Positions 36,306 to 47,503 of a DNA stretch of 64,000 bases are shown here, one piece after another. The number at the start of each line of letters is the position of its first letter. The stretch's first letter is position 1. The position numbers were made by a program, and so were the translations under genes. The DNA is from Sclerotinia nivalis. Taxonomy: Eukaryota > Ascomycota > Leotiomycetes > Helotiales > Sclerotiniaceae. The stretch is taken from positions 496,001-560,000 of the forward strand of contig JAPEIS010000008.1 of the NCBI GenBank assembly GCA_029531795.1, given 5' to 3'. A model generated the notes under the pieces. The model was not told where the DNA came from. It saw only the letters and a list, made by a program, of their open reading frames with translations, and did not search any database.

Positions 36306-37535
36306 CAAGAATATCCTTAGATTCTATTAATATTCGAATTACTTTTAAAGTTGATTTATTTTTTATTTTTCTTGGACTTTTTATTGTTTTAGGAAGAACT
36401 AAGAGTGGAATATATACCTCTTTTGGGTTTAAAAGTTATTGAATTCTGATAGATTAACCCTTCAAAGATATTTTTGAATTATTGAAATGAAAGATTAGAT
36501 AATCCGAATTGATTATTCATCTCGATCTGTATAATCATAGTGTTTGCCCAGATTAAGAACAACCTGGTACTAATTGTTTACAAAAATGCGATAATAGTTA
36601 TTTTATTCTGAATCATAATTATCTTATATAAGAAAACTTTAGTATAAATTATCATTCAATCCCTGTATTATTTAATAGGATCAGTTCTACCGAATAATAT
36701 TTGTATTAATATAGATCGATATTTGTATAATATTGCTATTTTAGTAATAGTTATTATAGAAATAAATTTCTATTTGAATAATGAAATGATTATTTTGAAT
36801 AGAAGAGATATAGTATCTTTATTACGAATAGAAAGCTTTATAAGATGAATTTGGTTTATAATTGATTCGATCTATTTATATATATCTCGAAAAACTTTAT
36901 AATTTTGAGTATACTCGTATTAACGATATCGATACTTCATTTGAAGAGCATTGAATTCGATTACAATATCTTGGAATATAATAAAAAAAGAAATAGTAGA
37001 TCGAATTAATATAAATCCCAATATATTTCCATCGAAATTCTCTATATCAGTATCTCTATTTGTATCTTACTAAACTTGGATTGCTATAAAGTATTCCGAG
37101 AATTCCTACCAATATCGATCTTAATTAGCTTGATTGTATTTCGCTTGGAGATCAGTAGCAGAGAGTAAAACTAATGGTTTAATAGATAATCAATAGATCT
37201 GAGAGATAATTGATTTATTTGCTAGATCGGAGCTAAAAATGGTTTTGTTCGAAGTGGATACGAAAGGATCGTTATTTGGATCTATTAATTCTCAAATTCC
37301 AACGATTAAATATTTATTTTGCAAACGGAGATACTACTCTAGTTATTGAATATAAATAATAAAAAGAAAAGAATCAGATTGATCTTTTATTATATTAAAA
37401 AGTAACAGAAAAAAGATATAAGATAATTAGATTTATAATAAAGATAAAAACGAAATAAAGAAGAGCGATTTTTTACAAATTGAATAATCATATAATAAAA
37501 GTTTAAATAGATTTAAAAACTATCAAGCTTATAAC
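36306..37535 (-). pseudogene. Copia 2 Gag, outer duplicate copy
   Basis: It aligns along its length with about 34725-35951 (for example the shared stretches CCGAATTGATTATTCATCTC and GTTTGCCCAGATT), with independent C/T and G/A differences. It is framed by LTRs on both sides, so this is a short LTR-gag-LTR unit fused in tandem to the longer element. No open frame of useful length remains. Confidence 0.8.
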
Positions 37536-37876
37536 TATTACGAGATAATACGATCATAAAGTATATTGAAAGAATCAGGAAGAAAATAGTTATATTAAAA
37601 TAATAGAATTAAGTGTATATTGAATAAGAATTATATTGAATAATTTGTTCTCGATTTTAAGAATCGAAGATAGTATATATATAGATTTAATGAAAACTAT
37701 CTAGCTAACGAAAAGCATTAATTAAGTTAAACTTTGATTTATATTATATCGAGGATTGATGATTGTAAGGATCGACAAGATCTAGAAGAGCCTGATAACT
37801 AATGTGAAATGAGGGGTATAATGATCGTGGAGGATGTAGTGATCGTAGATCACCAGTTATATGATTACCCGTGACA
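37536..37876 (-). repeat. Copia 2 LTR, outer 5' (341 bp)
   Basis: Same family as 35952-36305, slightly shorter because a segment near the ATCACATGATT end is deleted. It ends ACCCGTGACA, followed by TATTA. Confidence 0.9.
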
Positions 37877-37922
37877 TATTATAATAATAAATGAACTTTA
37901 ATAAACATTATTTTATAATATA

Positions 37923-38210
37923 TGTTACGATCACGCAATAGTTTCGTCAAAACAAGAAACCTAAACGGAAGCGTTCTCATTTCGAATCATCAGTATAGAA
38001 ACGTCATCGATCAGTTTGGAATGTTTAGTAAATAAGCTTTTTTGTATTGTTTATGAAAGGATAGGAATGGTAACGAATTATAAGTGTTCTGATATCTTTT
38101 TATTGATTGAATTTAAAAGTAATAGTTTACTTATGATTAGAAAGAGTAATGAAAAGTTTGGCTACGATTTTATGATTAATTGATTCTTTGTTTATATAAT
38201 CTTAACAATT
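37923..38210 (+). repeat. Left inverted terminal repeat of element D
   Basis: It starts TGTTACGATCACGC and includes a TGTTA...TAACA pair (37923 to 38207), the ends expected of an LTR of about 285 bp. The match with the reverse complement of 45104-45391 extends three bases further, to AATT. It also matches the left end of element E (57109-57394). Confidence 0.92.
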
Positions 38211-39480
38211 CTTTTCATTTATCTGAAGAACAATTCGTCAATTAGTTATCGGTATCTTAATGGAATTCTATCGGATAGTAATAATTGGAACAAGAAATAC
38301 TCTAAGTCGTTCGATTAATTCAAATACTTTTCAAAGTCGAAATAATGCTTCCAGGATTCTTAGTGAGATCGAAGGCGAGATGTTTGTATTTAATCGTCAA
38401 TCTATTATATAATTGGAATTAGATCTGATACAAAGATTTGAAAATATATAAGAAGAGTTCGATGTTTTCAAATAAGCAAATCAATAAGAAATTGAAGAGA
38501 TTTTTGTTCGTTTTATATAGGAAAAGGCATCTAATTTATCATCAGCGATCGTCAGAGGAATAGAGGCGATGTCTAATCCCATTCATGTTTCTTTAGGGAA
38601 ATCTCTAAAACTTTAAAAGTTGTTATCTTATAAAGGTTTTAATATTAGAGAAGCAAAGGATTTCTTTTTCCAGATTGAATTTATATTTCGAAATGATGAT
38701 AGGTATTATTTCTCAATTGATCAAAAGAAGATAGATTATGTTATTCAATACTTTCAATAATAACTATTTGCGGTTTGGTATCGATATAAAGCTTCTATAA
38801 CGAATTCTAATATATTTTGGAAAGAATTCAAAGAATATATATACGATACGATATTAGATAAAGGCAATCGATAATGATATGCTATATAACAAATCATTAA
38901 TGCTAAATAACAATCTAATCAAAGTGTGAATAGTTTTGTAGTATACTTCGATAGTCTGGAAAAGGAAATCGAATTTGAAGCGGATAGTGTTTGTAAAGAA
39001 CGACTTTTATTAGGCTTACTTCCTTATATTGCTAAACGAATTTCAGAATTCATTTAGCAATCTGAAAGTCGAAACGATTTAATCAAGCAAGTATGTCGTC
39101 TCGAGAATGTGGATAAAATGTATCGTTCACAAGATGCAAATGATCTGTTTCGTAGTCGAAGATAAAGCAATATAGCTATATTATCAAATTCATTTTTTAA
39201 TTGTTCTCAAAATGAATCATCTAAATAGCAAAATAATACATTATCAGCGATCGATATACAATTGCAATAGTGTTTTAAATCTTCTTTAAAGGAAAAACTC
39301 AATAAAGAAAACTAGAAAAACGATTATAGATAAAAGGATCTGATTTGTTTTCGCTATTAACAAAAGGGTCATTATACAAATGAATACATTAATCTGTTTG
39401 TATATCGATAGTATAAAGGAGATCATCAATCTTGTATTTGTCCTATATATTCCTAAGAGGAAAAGAATCAGGAAAACGAT
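38211..39480 (+). pseudogene. Element D Gag, broken
   Basis: Colinear with the Gag of E at 57395-58640. Identifiable by alignment only: for example GCAAAGGATTTCTTTTTCCAG and GAATTTGAAGCGGATAGTGT occur in both. The zinc-knuckle site near 39350 has lost its second Cys and contains stops. No usable open frame remains. Confidence 0.75.
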
Positions 39481-39489
39481 TAGATCCAA

Positions 39490-41762
39490 TAGTAATTTTA
39501 ATTGTTTCGATGATTCTGGGTTTTCAACAAAAGGGATGTATTATCTTAATTATTGAAGCAACTTTTCAAATTAATAATATTCCGACAAAATTCTGTTATC
39601 TTATCGATTCTAATGTGTAAGTTAATATTATTCAACAAAGCAAATATATTGAATAGGATTGGATTCCTAACCCTGGAAAAGGCACCTCATCAACATCCGC
39701 TAGTGGGATTAGTATACCTTTATATAATGATTATCAATTTATTATCGAAGTATTAAACGATTCCAAAGAAAAAAGAATTTATACTTATTGATTTATTACC
39801 GCTATTTTGGATCTATTCGAAATCGATACTATTTTAGGGCTATTATAATTTCAAACTGTGAATCCAGATATTAATTGAAGGTTAACTATTTTTCGTTTTC
39901 GTTCTGTATTGTATAATATGGAAATAATAACAGCAAAAGAATTATATCGAGATATAAAAGCTGAAGCTATAATTTGTATACTTCTATTTGAAATCAATTT
40001 TACTATACGATTTTCATTTAAAAACCGAAAAATCTTAATATTAGCACCTTTAAAAATACCTTTCGAATACAAAGAATATAAACAGGCTTTTTCTGAAAAT
40101 GAAAATAACTTGCTTCTCGATTATCACCCAATAAAACATCGCATTGATCTCAAACCTGAAATTACTCTACCTTGAAGATCAATATACATTTTATCAAAAT
40201 AAGAATTAACTATTCTACAACAATGCCTTGACAAATATCAAAAGAAAAATTGGATCTACCGTTCGATTAACTCTGCTAATACACCAATTATATTTATACC
40301 AAAAAAAGATAATAATTATCGATTATATATTGATTATCGTAGCCTTAATAAAATTACAAAAAAGGATCGTATACCTTTACCTTTAATTAACAAATCTTTA
40401 GATCGCTTAAAACAAAAAATCTTTTTCACAAAACTCGATTTGAAAGATATTTACCATCGAATATATATACAAAAAGATAATAAATGAAAAACAACTTTCC
40501 ATACTTGATATAGCTAATTTGAATATCTAATCATACTTTTTGATTTGACAAATACTCCTACAACTTTTCAAACTTATATTAATCAAGTATTCATTAGTTT
40601 TACAGATAGCATTTGTATTATATATTTAGATAATATTCTCATTTATTCTAAAGACAAAAAAATATATACCGTTAATATTCGCAAAGTTCTCGTTAAATTG
40701 ATTGAATATAAATTTTATACGAAATTGAAGAAATATATATTTTATATATATGAAATCGAATTCTTAGACTTTATTATATCAAAAAAAGACATCACTATAA
40801 AACCAAATCGAATTCAAACAATTACAAAATAACCTGAACCAAAATCGCTCCGTGATATTTAAGTTTTTCTAGATTTTGTAAACTTCTACTATCGATTTAT
40901 CGCCGGATATTCATAAGTAGTCTATAATTTAATCGATTTATTAAAAAACACCAAAAAAGGAAAAGCTGTATTAAAATTTAAATGGATTAAAAAAGCTCAG
41001 GAAGTTTTTGATAATCTAAAAAAGACATTCACTACTATATTAATACTTAGACATTTTAAACCAATCCTCCGAATCTTACTCGAAATAGATACTTCTGGAT
41101 TTGCTTTAGAATACATACTTTCTTAATTATTTTTTAACGATCTAAATGATCCTACTACTTCCCGATAACATCCCATTGCCTTTTATTCAAGAAAACTCAT
41201 TTCAGTTAAACAAAGATATTTTACACATAATCAAAAACTTTTAACTATTTATACAACTTTTATTCAATAGTAGCATTATATCGTAAATAATCAACATACA
41301 ATTGTAATCAAAACGGATCACAATAGTCTTCAATATTTCATGAAAACAAAACAACTTAATGAATAACAAACACAATAAACTGAAATTTTAACTGTTTACA
41401 ATTTCATAATCATATATAGATCCGGAAAATTGAACCCCGCTAATAATCCGTTAAGAAGATCCGATTATACCGAAGATATAAATAGAATCAATAAAATACT
41501 ACTTATATTACAAAACAAATTAAAGAATACTACAATTATTACTGCACTTTTTTATCTATCCACAATAGAGATAGAATCCCTGAAAAATATAATAGGCCTT
41601 TTTCAAAGAAATAGATATAACTTACCCTTTTATGATTCAGAAAGATTATTAATAATAACTAATTACAAACAATCACTACCACATCAATTAACTTGTATAT
41701 TAACAGCTAACAAAACAATATTCGAATCTATATCTAAACCAATAAGAAATACTTTGTTGTAG
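39490..41762 (+). pseudogene. Element D protease, reverse transcriptase and RNase H, broken
   Basis: Open pieces at 39909-40175 (region before RT, with PLKIPFEYKEYKQAFSENEN), 40545-40832 (RT, IIYLDNILIYSKD, in which the second Asp of YLDD is Asn) and 41430-41762 (after RNase H, NPANNPLRRSDYTED). The YLDD to YLDN change removes a catalytic residue. It matches E residue by residue between stops. Confidence 0.85.
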
Positions 41763-41799
41763 CTTCAAAAGAATAACGATTTTACAAAGAATAAAGAAT

Positions 41800-43220
41800 A
41801 TCTAAAACTTAGAAATGATTTTGCTGAAGATATTGCATTTTAGCAAATCGATATCAATAGTTTGCTTAAGTATAATAGATATACTTTCGTACCACCAAAT
41901 AATACTATAAAAACAGAAATTTTATAGATCCATTACAATAACCCTATAAGGGGTTATTAGAGTATTAAAAAAATATAGGAAATCTTGAAAAGCAAATATT
42001 TCTGATATAATATAATAAAAGATATAAAAAGATATATACAGATATATATTATCTATCAACAAACAATTGTAAAACAATATCGATCTCACAACGAATTATA
42101 AACTCTACTATTTTCTTCAGATCCTTGAAAAGAAATAACAATAGATTTTGTTACAGATTTATCCTCTTCTAAAGTAAATAAATATATATACAATACTATA
42201 TTTATAATTATCAATAGATATACAAAACTTATTCGATACATTCCAATTAATAAAACAATAACTTCATCAAAACTAGCAGAAATTCTATTTCGATATATTT
42301 TTAAAGATTTCGGTACACCGAAAGGGATAATATCTAATAGAGGATTACAATTTGCAAATAAATTTTAAAGTAGTTTAATATTTTATTTAAGAATTCGCTA
42401 CAAATTATCTATTGCATTTTATTCACAAATCGATGATCAAATAGAACATCAAAATCAAAATCTAATTTATTATATTACTTGTTATGCAAATTGAAAACAG
42501 AATGATTGAACTGTACTATTACCCTTAATAGAATTCATATATAATGCAATATAATACAATACAATTGAAGAAGTATCTTTCAAAGCAATATATAGATATC
42601 TATCTACTTTCAATTATATCGGTAAGGACGCCGATATCGAAAGGAAAACACTTGCTACAAAAGAATATATTGAATCGTTGAATCAAGAAAGAGCAAAATT
42701 AGCAGAGATTTGAGAAAAATCTACAAAAAGGAGATCAGAGAATAATAAAAAGGATCTACTCCAACGATTTCATATCGGCGATAAAGTTATATTCAATACC
42801 AAAAATATTAAACAATTACAATTCAAAAAGAAATTTTCCAATCGCTTTATAAACCCCTTTATTATCATCAATATTATAAACAATAAACAAACATATAAAC
42901 TAATACTTCTATTATTATACAAAATATATAACATCTTCCATATTTCTTTATTAGAACCATAGTATCAATATAATGATATCGCTGATTCTCCATCTTCTGA
43001 AAAAATTAATAGATATATAAAATATAAAGTTGAAAAGATATTAGTATATAGGAAAAAAGAACAAAGAATACAATATTTAGTACAATGGAAAAACTATCAA
43101 CCAGTAAAAGATACTTGGGAAACTTTGTGAAATTTAATATATATCAAAAAACAATTGGAAAACTATAAAAAGGAAAATACATCACCAATACAACGAAGGC
43201 AAAGAACTAAAAAGTAATAC
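41800..43220 (+). pseudogene. Element D integrase and chromodomain, broken
   Basis: Broken frames align with E 60960-62403. The chromodomain near 43020-43160 reads YKVEKILVYRKK, IQYLVQWKNYQPVKDTWE. The integrase Glu-region reads NLIYYITCY. Stops fall at Trp and Gln codons. Confidence 0.75.
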
Positions 43221-43235
43221 AATTGAAGCACATCA

Positions 43236-43320
43236 CAAAATCAAAAAAAAAAAAAAAAAAAAAAGATTAGAGAAAATCATATTCGTTCTATTGGAATACC
43301 GATATTTAAAAAAAAAAAAA
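43236..43320. repeat. Two poly(A) tracts around a 45-bp insert absent from element E
   Basis: D reads CACAAAATC, about 22 A, GATTAGAGAAAATCATATTC..., then about 15 A and CGCTCACTCA. E at 62420-62440 reads directly CCGCAAAAACGCTCACTCA. The extra segment therefore entered an existing short A run or expanded from it. Confidence 0.75.
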
Positions 43321-43792
43321 AACGCTCACTCATTTTACCTATTGTTTTGAAAACCTTTCTAATACATTAATTTTCCTTTGCTATATAACATTTACATTTC
43401 CTCCGCTTCCTCACCTCTATCTTCAATAGATTATCCTCCCCAATATTATCAGAATTTTCATCAGTATCTGGCTCAACCGATTAATGAAACATACATCTGA
43501 TACACTCCTCAACAACAGGATTACAACGTGTAATCTGTAATATCCGCATACCAGAAAAAGAACTATCTACAACTCGAAATCTTGATCCGACAGATTCGTT
43601 AACAACTAATCATCGATCAATAAAGATTTATTATATTCATTATTTGAAAACAAAAGCTTTTTCATATAAATCGTACTCACCTAAAATATTACTCACAATA
43701 TCAGAACTAGAAAAATTTAACAAATCCCCATCCTCAATTACTTCTTTATCCATTATTAGCACACTTGATTTCATCAAAAGAACAAATACTTT

Positions 43793-44260
43793 TTAATACT
43801 TCACCGATAATACCACACTTAATTCCGGAATAATACTCAATATACGAAAACTTTTTGAAAACAAAAAAGATATATTAACCACAACAGAAATTTTAATCTT
43901 CTCCTTTTTGGACTTTTTAAAAGCCAAAAGTTTTCCACCACCAATCGATTCAATATCCTCATTATCATCATCGAAAGATTCAACAAATTCCGATATCTTT
44001 TTCTTTACAGAAACCAATTTACGAACTTCTTTAATCTTTTTTGTTTTCAAAATAGAAAATGAAACTATCCATTTCTCCTTCATTATACAATTGCTAATAT
44101 TCTGTATACCCTTTGTTTTGCCTTTGACACTTTTACAATTTGCTTGTTTTACTGAAATACAAAAAGATTTCGACAATTTGGATCGAACAGAAACAATATT
44201 AGAACTATCCTCCTTACTAAAGATATCCTTCAATTTGGTCTCACTTATCAATTTATCCAC
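43793..44260 (-). pseudogene. Element D antisense ORF 2 (charged protein), degraded
   Basis: 155-residue frame, homologous to 63366-62743 in E: both have SKEDSSN/SNEEDSSD, KGKTKGIQNI, KTKKIKEVRKLVSVKKKISE, DDDNEDIESIGGGKL and KKSKKEKIKISVVVNI. It ends earlier than in E because of a stop after LSVKY. Function unknown; see the entry for E. Confidence 0.65.
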
Positions 44261-44628
44261 AGAATTTTGCTTTAATTAATGGAAAATTAATCAAAAGCAT
44301 TTATAAATATTATAAGTATACCAACAAAATATCAAAACAAATCTATATCGATCTCGAACAACTTCATCCTTTTCTTCATCTATACATTCAATATTAATAC
44401 AACCTTTTTCGTATCCCGAAATTTTCGTTTTAAACTATACTTTTTTTGTTTGCAAAGAAAAGCTTCTACTCTCCGAATAAAATTAAACTAATAATCATTT
44501 AAACTTCTTCGAATTACCATTTCTTCTGGAAAACCTATTAAAACTGTTTCCCATTTGTAATATAATTACAATATTCGATTTATAATAGAATGAAATACTT
44601 TTGGTAATATATCACAAGTTTTCTTCTT

Positions 44629-44838
44629 TCAGATACATTCGATATATAATAAATCGACTCCTTTAGAAAAGAAACATTCCTCATTGATTACCTTTCTATC
44701 TAATAGAACTTTTCTGTTATCGTAATTGGTTATACACTTAACACAACGGAAACAAATTGATTGTATAAGTTGTAAAGGTAAATAGACAAATCGCATTACT
44801 AATTCGAAAGCTTGATAAGACATATTGAAGATATTCAA
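44629..44838 (-). pseudogene. Element D antisense ORF 1 (Cys-rich protein), truncated
   Basis: 69-residue frame homologous to 63929-63531 in E. It keeps ICFRCVKCITNYDNRKVLLD, EECFFSKGVD and the following YIEC, after which a stop truncates it at the site where E continues IQKKKTCD. It lies about 270 bp inside the right terminal repeat and is read away from it. Confidence 0.68.
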
Positions 44839-45103
44839 GAATTTGATAGTATTATCGCAATATCAACAAGAGAATTGTAGGAAATTGAGATGAAGAATTG
44901 AAAGATTTATAATGCTTTAATAAAGCAAACTACGCATTGTTATTATTTATGTTTTGTTTGTATTTATTTGTTACACAAAGGATCAAACGCTACATTCATA
45001 TTGTTGCCCGACGGCATCTCGCATCTGGCAAATGATTTAAGAACAGCAAACGACTTCAGAACCAATAGGCTTCTCAGGAGCGAAGCCTTGAAGGGAAGGC
45101 TCT

Positions 45104-45391
45104 AATTGTTAAGATCATATAGGCAAAGAATCAATTAGTCGTAAAACCGTAGCCAAACTTTTCATTACTCTTTCTAATCATGAATAAGCTATTACTTTTA
45201 AGTTCAATCAATAAAGAGATATCAAAACGCTTATAGTTCGCCACCATTTCTATCTTTTTATAAACAATACAAAGAAGCTTGTTTACTAAACATTTCAAAC
45301 TGATCGATGATATTTCTACGCTGATGATTCGAAATGAGAACGCTTCCGTTTAGGTTTCTTGTTTTGACGAAACTGTTGCGTGATCGTAACA
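45104..45391 (-). repeat. Right inverted terminal repeat of element D
   Basis: Reverse complement of 37923-38210 over 288 bp with scattered C/T and G/A differences. On minus it starts TGTTACGATCACGCAACAG. Just inside it (about 45000-45103) the sequence is unusually GC-rich for the element (GCCCGACGGCATCTCGC, GGAGCGAAGCC). Confidence 0.92.
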
Positions 45392-45562
45392 ATATATATA
45401 TATATAATATTCTCAATTCTTTATATTATCGATTACAAATTATATATTAAAGAAATAAACTTTGTAAATTGTATTTTTGGTTAATGAATTGGAAATACTA
45501 TATTATAAATTGTTTGATTAAGGATTAAAATATAGCAAAGTTTATAAGATATAATTGATTTT

Positions 45563-45921
45563 TATCACGAGATAGTATGATCACGAAGTATATTGAAGGG
45601 ATCGGGGAGAAGATGATTATATTGAAGTGGTAGAGTTAAGTGTATATTGAATGAGAACTGTATTGAATGACTTACCCTCGATCTTAAGGATCGAGGGTGA
45701 TATATATAGACTAAATGGAGGCTATCTAGCCGACGAGATGCTTTAATTAGACTAGGCTTCGATCTGTAGCAATCAGGAGAGGTTTGACGATCGTAAGGAT
45801 CGGCAATGTCTAGAATGGCCTGATAACTAATGAGAAAGAGAAAGGGTATAGTGATCGTAAAGGATGTAGTGATCGTAGATCACTAGTCATGTGATTAGGT
45901 ATCATGTGATTACCCGTGACA
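45563..45921 (-). repeat. Solo LTR of the Copia 2 family, target duplication ATTTT
   Basis: 359 bp, starting TATCACGAGATAG and ending ATTACCCGTGACA on plus. ATTTT is on both sides (45558-45562, 45922-45926). It is the best preserved LTR of this family in the window and keeps an inverted pair CCCTCGATC ... GATCGAGGG near 45672-45692. Confidence 0.93.
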
Positions 45922-46311
45922 ATTTTGTTATATAAGAGAGATCTGATAAAATAATACGAAATGATATATAAGCTATAAAATGTAATATATAATAACAATA
46001 TCATTGATAGTAATATTATTTATATAATTCGAAAGAATAGATATATATATTGGTTTATAATAAAATATAAGATAATTGATAATAAAGACATCGAATAGGT
46101 TTAGAAAACAAATAAATAAAAGAATATAAAGGAAAGTTTCTAATTCTGAATAGAATCTCTAAAAAAAAAGATATCTTTTAGAAAAGTATAAAAAAACGTT
46201 GTGAATTTATCTTGATTCTATTCTAATAAATCAATACTTTATGTATATAACCAAAACGAAACCTATATATAGAATCAATTCTTTATTTGACAAGCACTTC
46301 AGAATCTGACC
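45922..46311. other. AT-rich spacer
   Basis: AT-rich sequence between the solo LTR and the LINE fragment. No gene, RNA or repeat recognised. Confidence 0.5.
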
Positions 46312-47503
46312 TTGCGAAAGATTCTAGGAGTGTTCAAGACAGCCCCAATCGTGCCAGTGGAAGTGGAAGCAGCTCTAGCTCCCCCTGAGATCAGATTAAA
46401 CTGCAGTATCAGACAATATGCCTTTCGACTAGCAAAAATCTCACCGAAACATCCAGTCAATCTAGAACTCAAGAAACTCGAAATCCAAAGACAATATCAA
46501 GAAGCGATCCCTACACCCAAAGGAAAAGCCTTCAAGCCAATCCAACTAGACCGGATCAAGGAATCGATGGGTGATAATTACGATCCACATTCCATAAAGA
46601 AAATCATTCACTTCAAATTTCCTCCTTGGAAAAGAGAGATACCATATCAAATGAATATCAGCCAACTATCCAAGAAAGAAGCAGCCCTATTTCATAACCT
46701 AGCAAATAAGTATAGAGATAACGATACCTCAACTATTTATACTGATGCTTCCTCAACTCAGAAAGGAATCGGAATAGGAATAGGCGTCGCGGTCTTACAA
46801 AACAACGGGAAAATAAGTTATCAAGAACAGCGAAATATCGGTGACAACCAATTAGTCTACAATAGAGAGCTAGTTGGCGTCACAAGAGCAATCGAATATG
46901 CTAGTTCAATAGCAAAATCAGGGAACAAGTTCAAAATATACTCGGACAACCAAGCTGGGCTATGCAGGCTCAGAACCCCGTCAGACAACCCAGGCCAAGC
47001 CTGCCAGATTAGAGCTATTGAAGCCACTAAGACCTTGAGAGAAAAGGGAGCTGAAATATCACTGAACTGGGTGCCAGGATATACTGAAGTGGAAGCAAGC
47101 AAGAACATAATTATGAACAATTACAGCCCCCACATATTACAATGATTTATATATAAACCACTGTAAACAAACAGATATGCTTCATATCGATAAAGTAACG
47201 TTAGGCTACATCTTAGCAGCAAGAATTCAGTATAGTGACTTCGCAGCATACCATGAACGATTTAATCATAAGGATGCTCACATTCTATATTTACACAGGA
47301 AAAGAAAATCCCCCTTTCATTTCTACTTTTGTAAGATTGGAAATGCTCAAAAGATCCTTTCAAAAATATCACCATCTGAGGCTGTAACCTGGCTTCTGGG
47401 AAGCACCAAGGGAGCTGCAAAATTAGCATCCTGGCTTAAATCCACAAGCTTCTATCAGAATATATGCCCTCGGTTTCTTTTAATCATCGATCATCCAGAT
47501 TGA
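46312..47503 (+). mobile_element. 5'-truncated LINE (Tad-like): RT tail, RNase H and C-terminal domain
   Basis: The first frame, open from 46312 to 47145, has the segment after the RT domain of fungal LINEs (RKILGVFKTAPIVPVEVEAA, IRLNCSIRQYAFRL, SPKHPV), then RNase H: YTDAS (Asp), NREL (Glu), IYSDNQAG (Asp) and WVPGYTEVE, where the family has GH. The terminal GNExAD part is lost. A second frame (47177-47503) has ILAARIQYSDFAAYHERFNH, KSPFHFYF and GAAKLASWLKSTSFY, the C-terminal domain of the same protein, with its Cys residues replaced. The RT core and ORF1 are absent. It has far less RIP damage than the LTR elements. Confidence 0.88.

Larger units (their letters stand above)
32769..37876 (-). 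mobile_element. Copia 2: Ty1/Copia relic cut by Gypsy B, with a tandem LTR-gag unit
   Basis: On minus from right to left: LTR (37876-37536), gag copy (37535-36306), LTR (36305-35952), gag copy (35951 to about 34740), protease (34521-33888, split by a solo LTR), gag-pre-integrase and integrase (33833-32769). RT and RNase H are missing from the right of Gypsy B and were not recognised to its left. The LTR family is also found as a solo copy at 45563-45921. Stops and Asn/Lys bias show heavy RIP. Confidence 0.8.
37923..45391 (+). mobile_element. Element D: Gypsy-like retroelement with inverted terminal repeats and antisense ORFs
   Basis: Left end 37923-38210 and right end 45104-45391 are 288-bp near-identical copies in OPPOSITE orientation; both outer ends read TGTTACGATCACGCAA inward. 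ATATA flanks both sides (37918-37922, 45392-45396), a plausible but AT-only target duplication. Inside, plus strand: gag, protease, RT, RNase H, integrase, chromodomain (about 38211-43220); minus strand: two ORFs (44838-44629, 44260-43793). No direct copy of the terminal repeat was found after the chromodomain. Element E is colinear including the antisense ORFs. Heavily RIP-damaged. Confidence 0.85.

Noticed and set aside
43236..43260. Poly(A) as the 3' end of a LINE
   Set aside because: The surrounding sequence is colinear with element E on both sides and no LINE sequence precedes it.
37918..45396. Treating D as an ordinary LTR retrotransposon with direct LTRs
   Set aside because: The right-hand copy of the terminal repeat is in the opposite orientation, and no direct copy was found downstream of the chromodomain.
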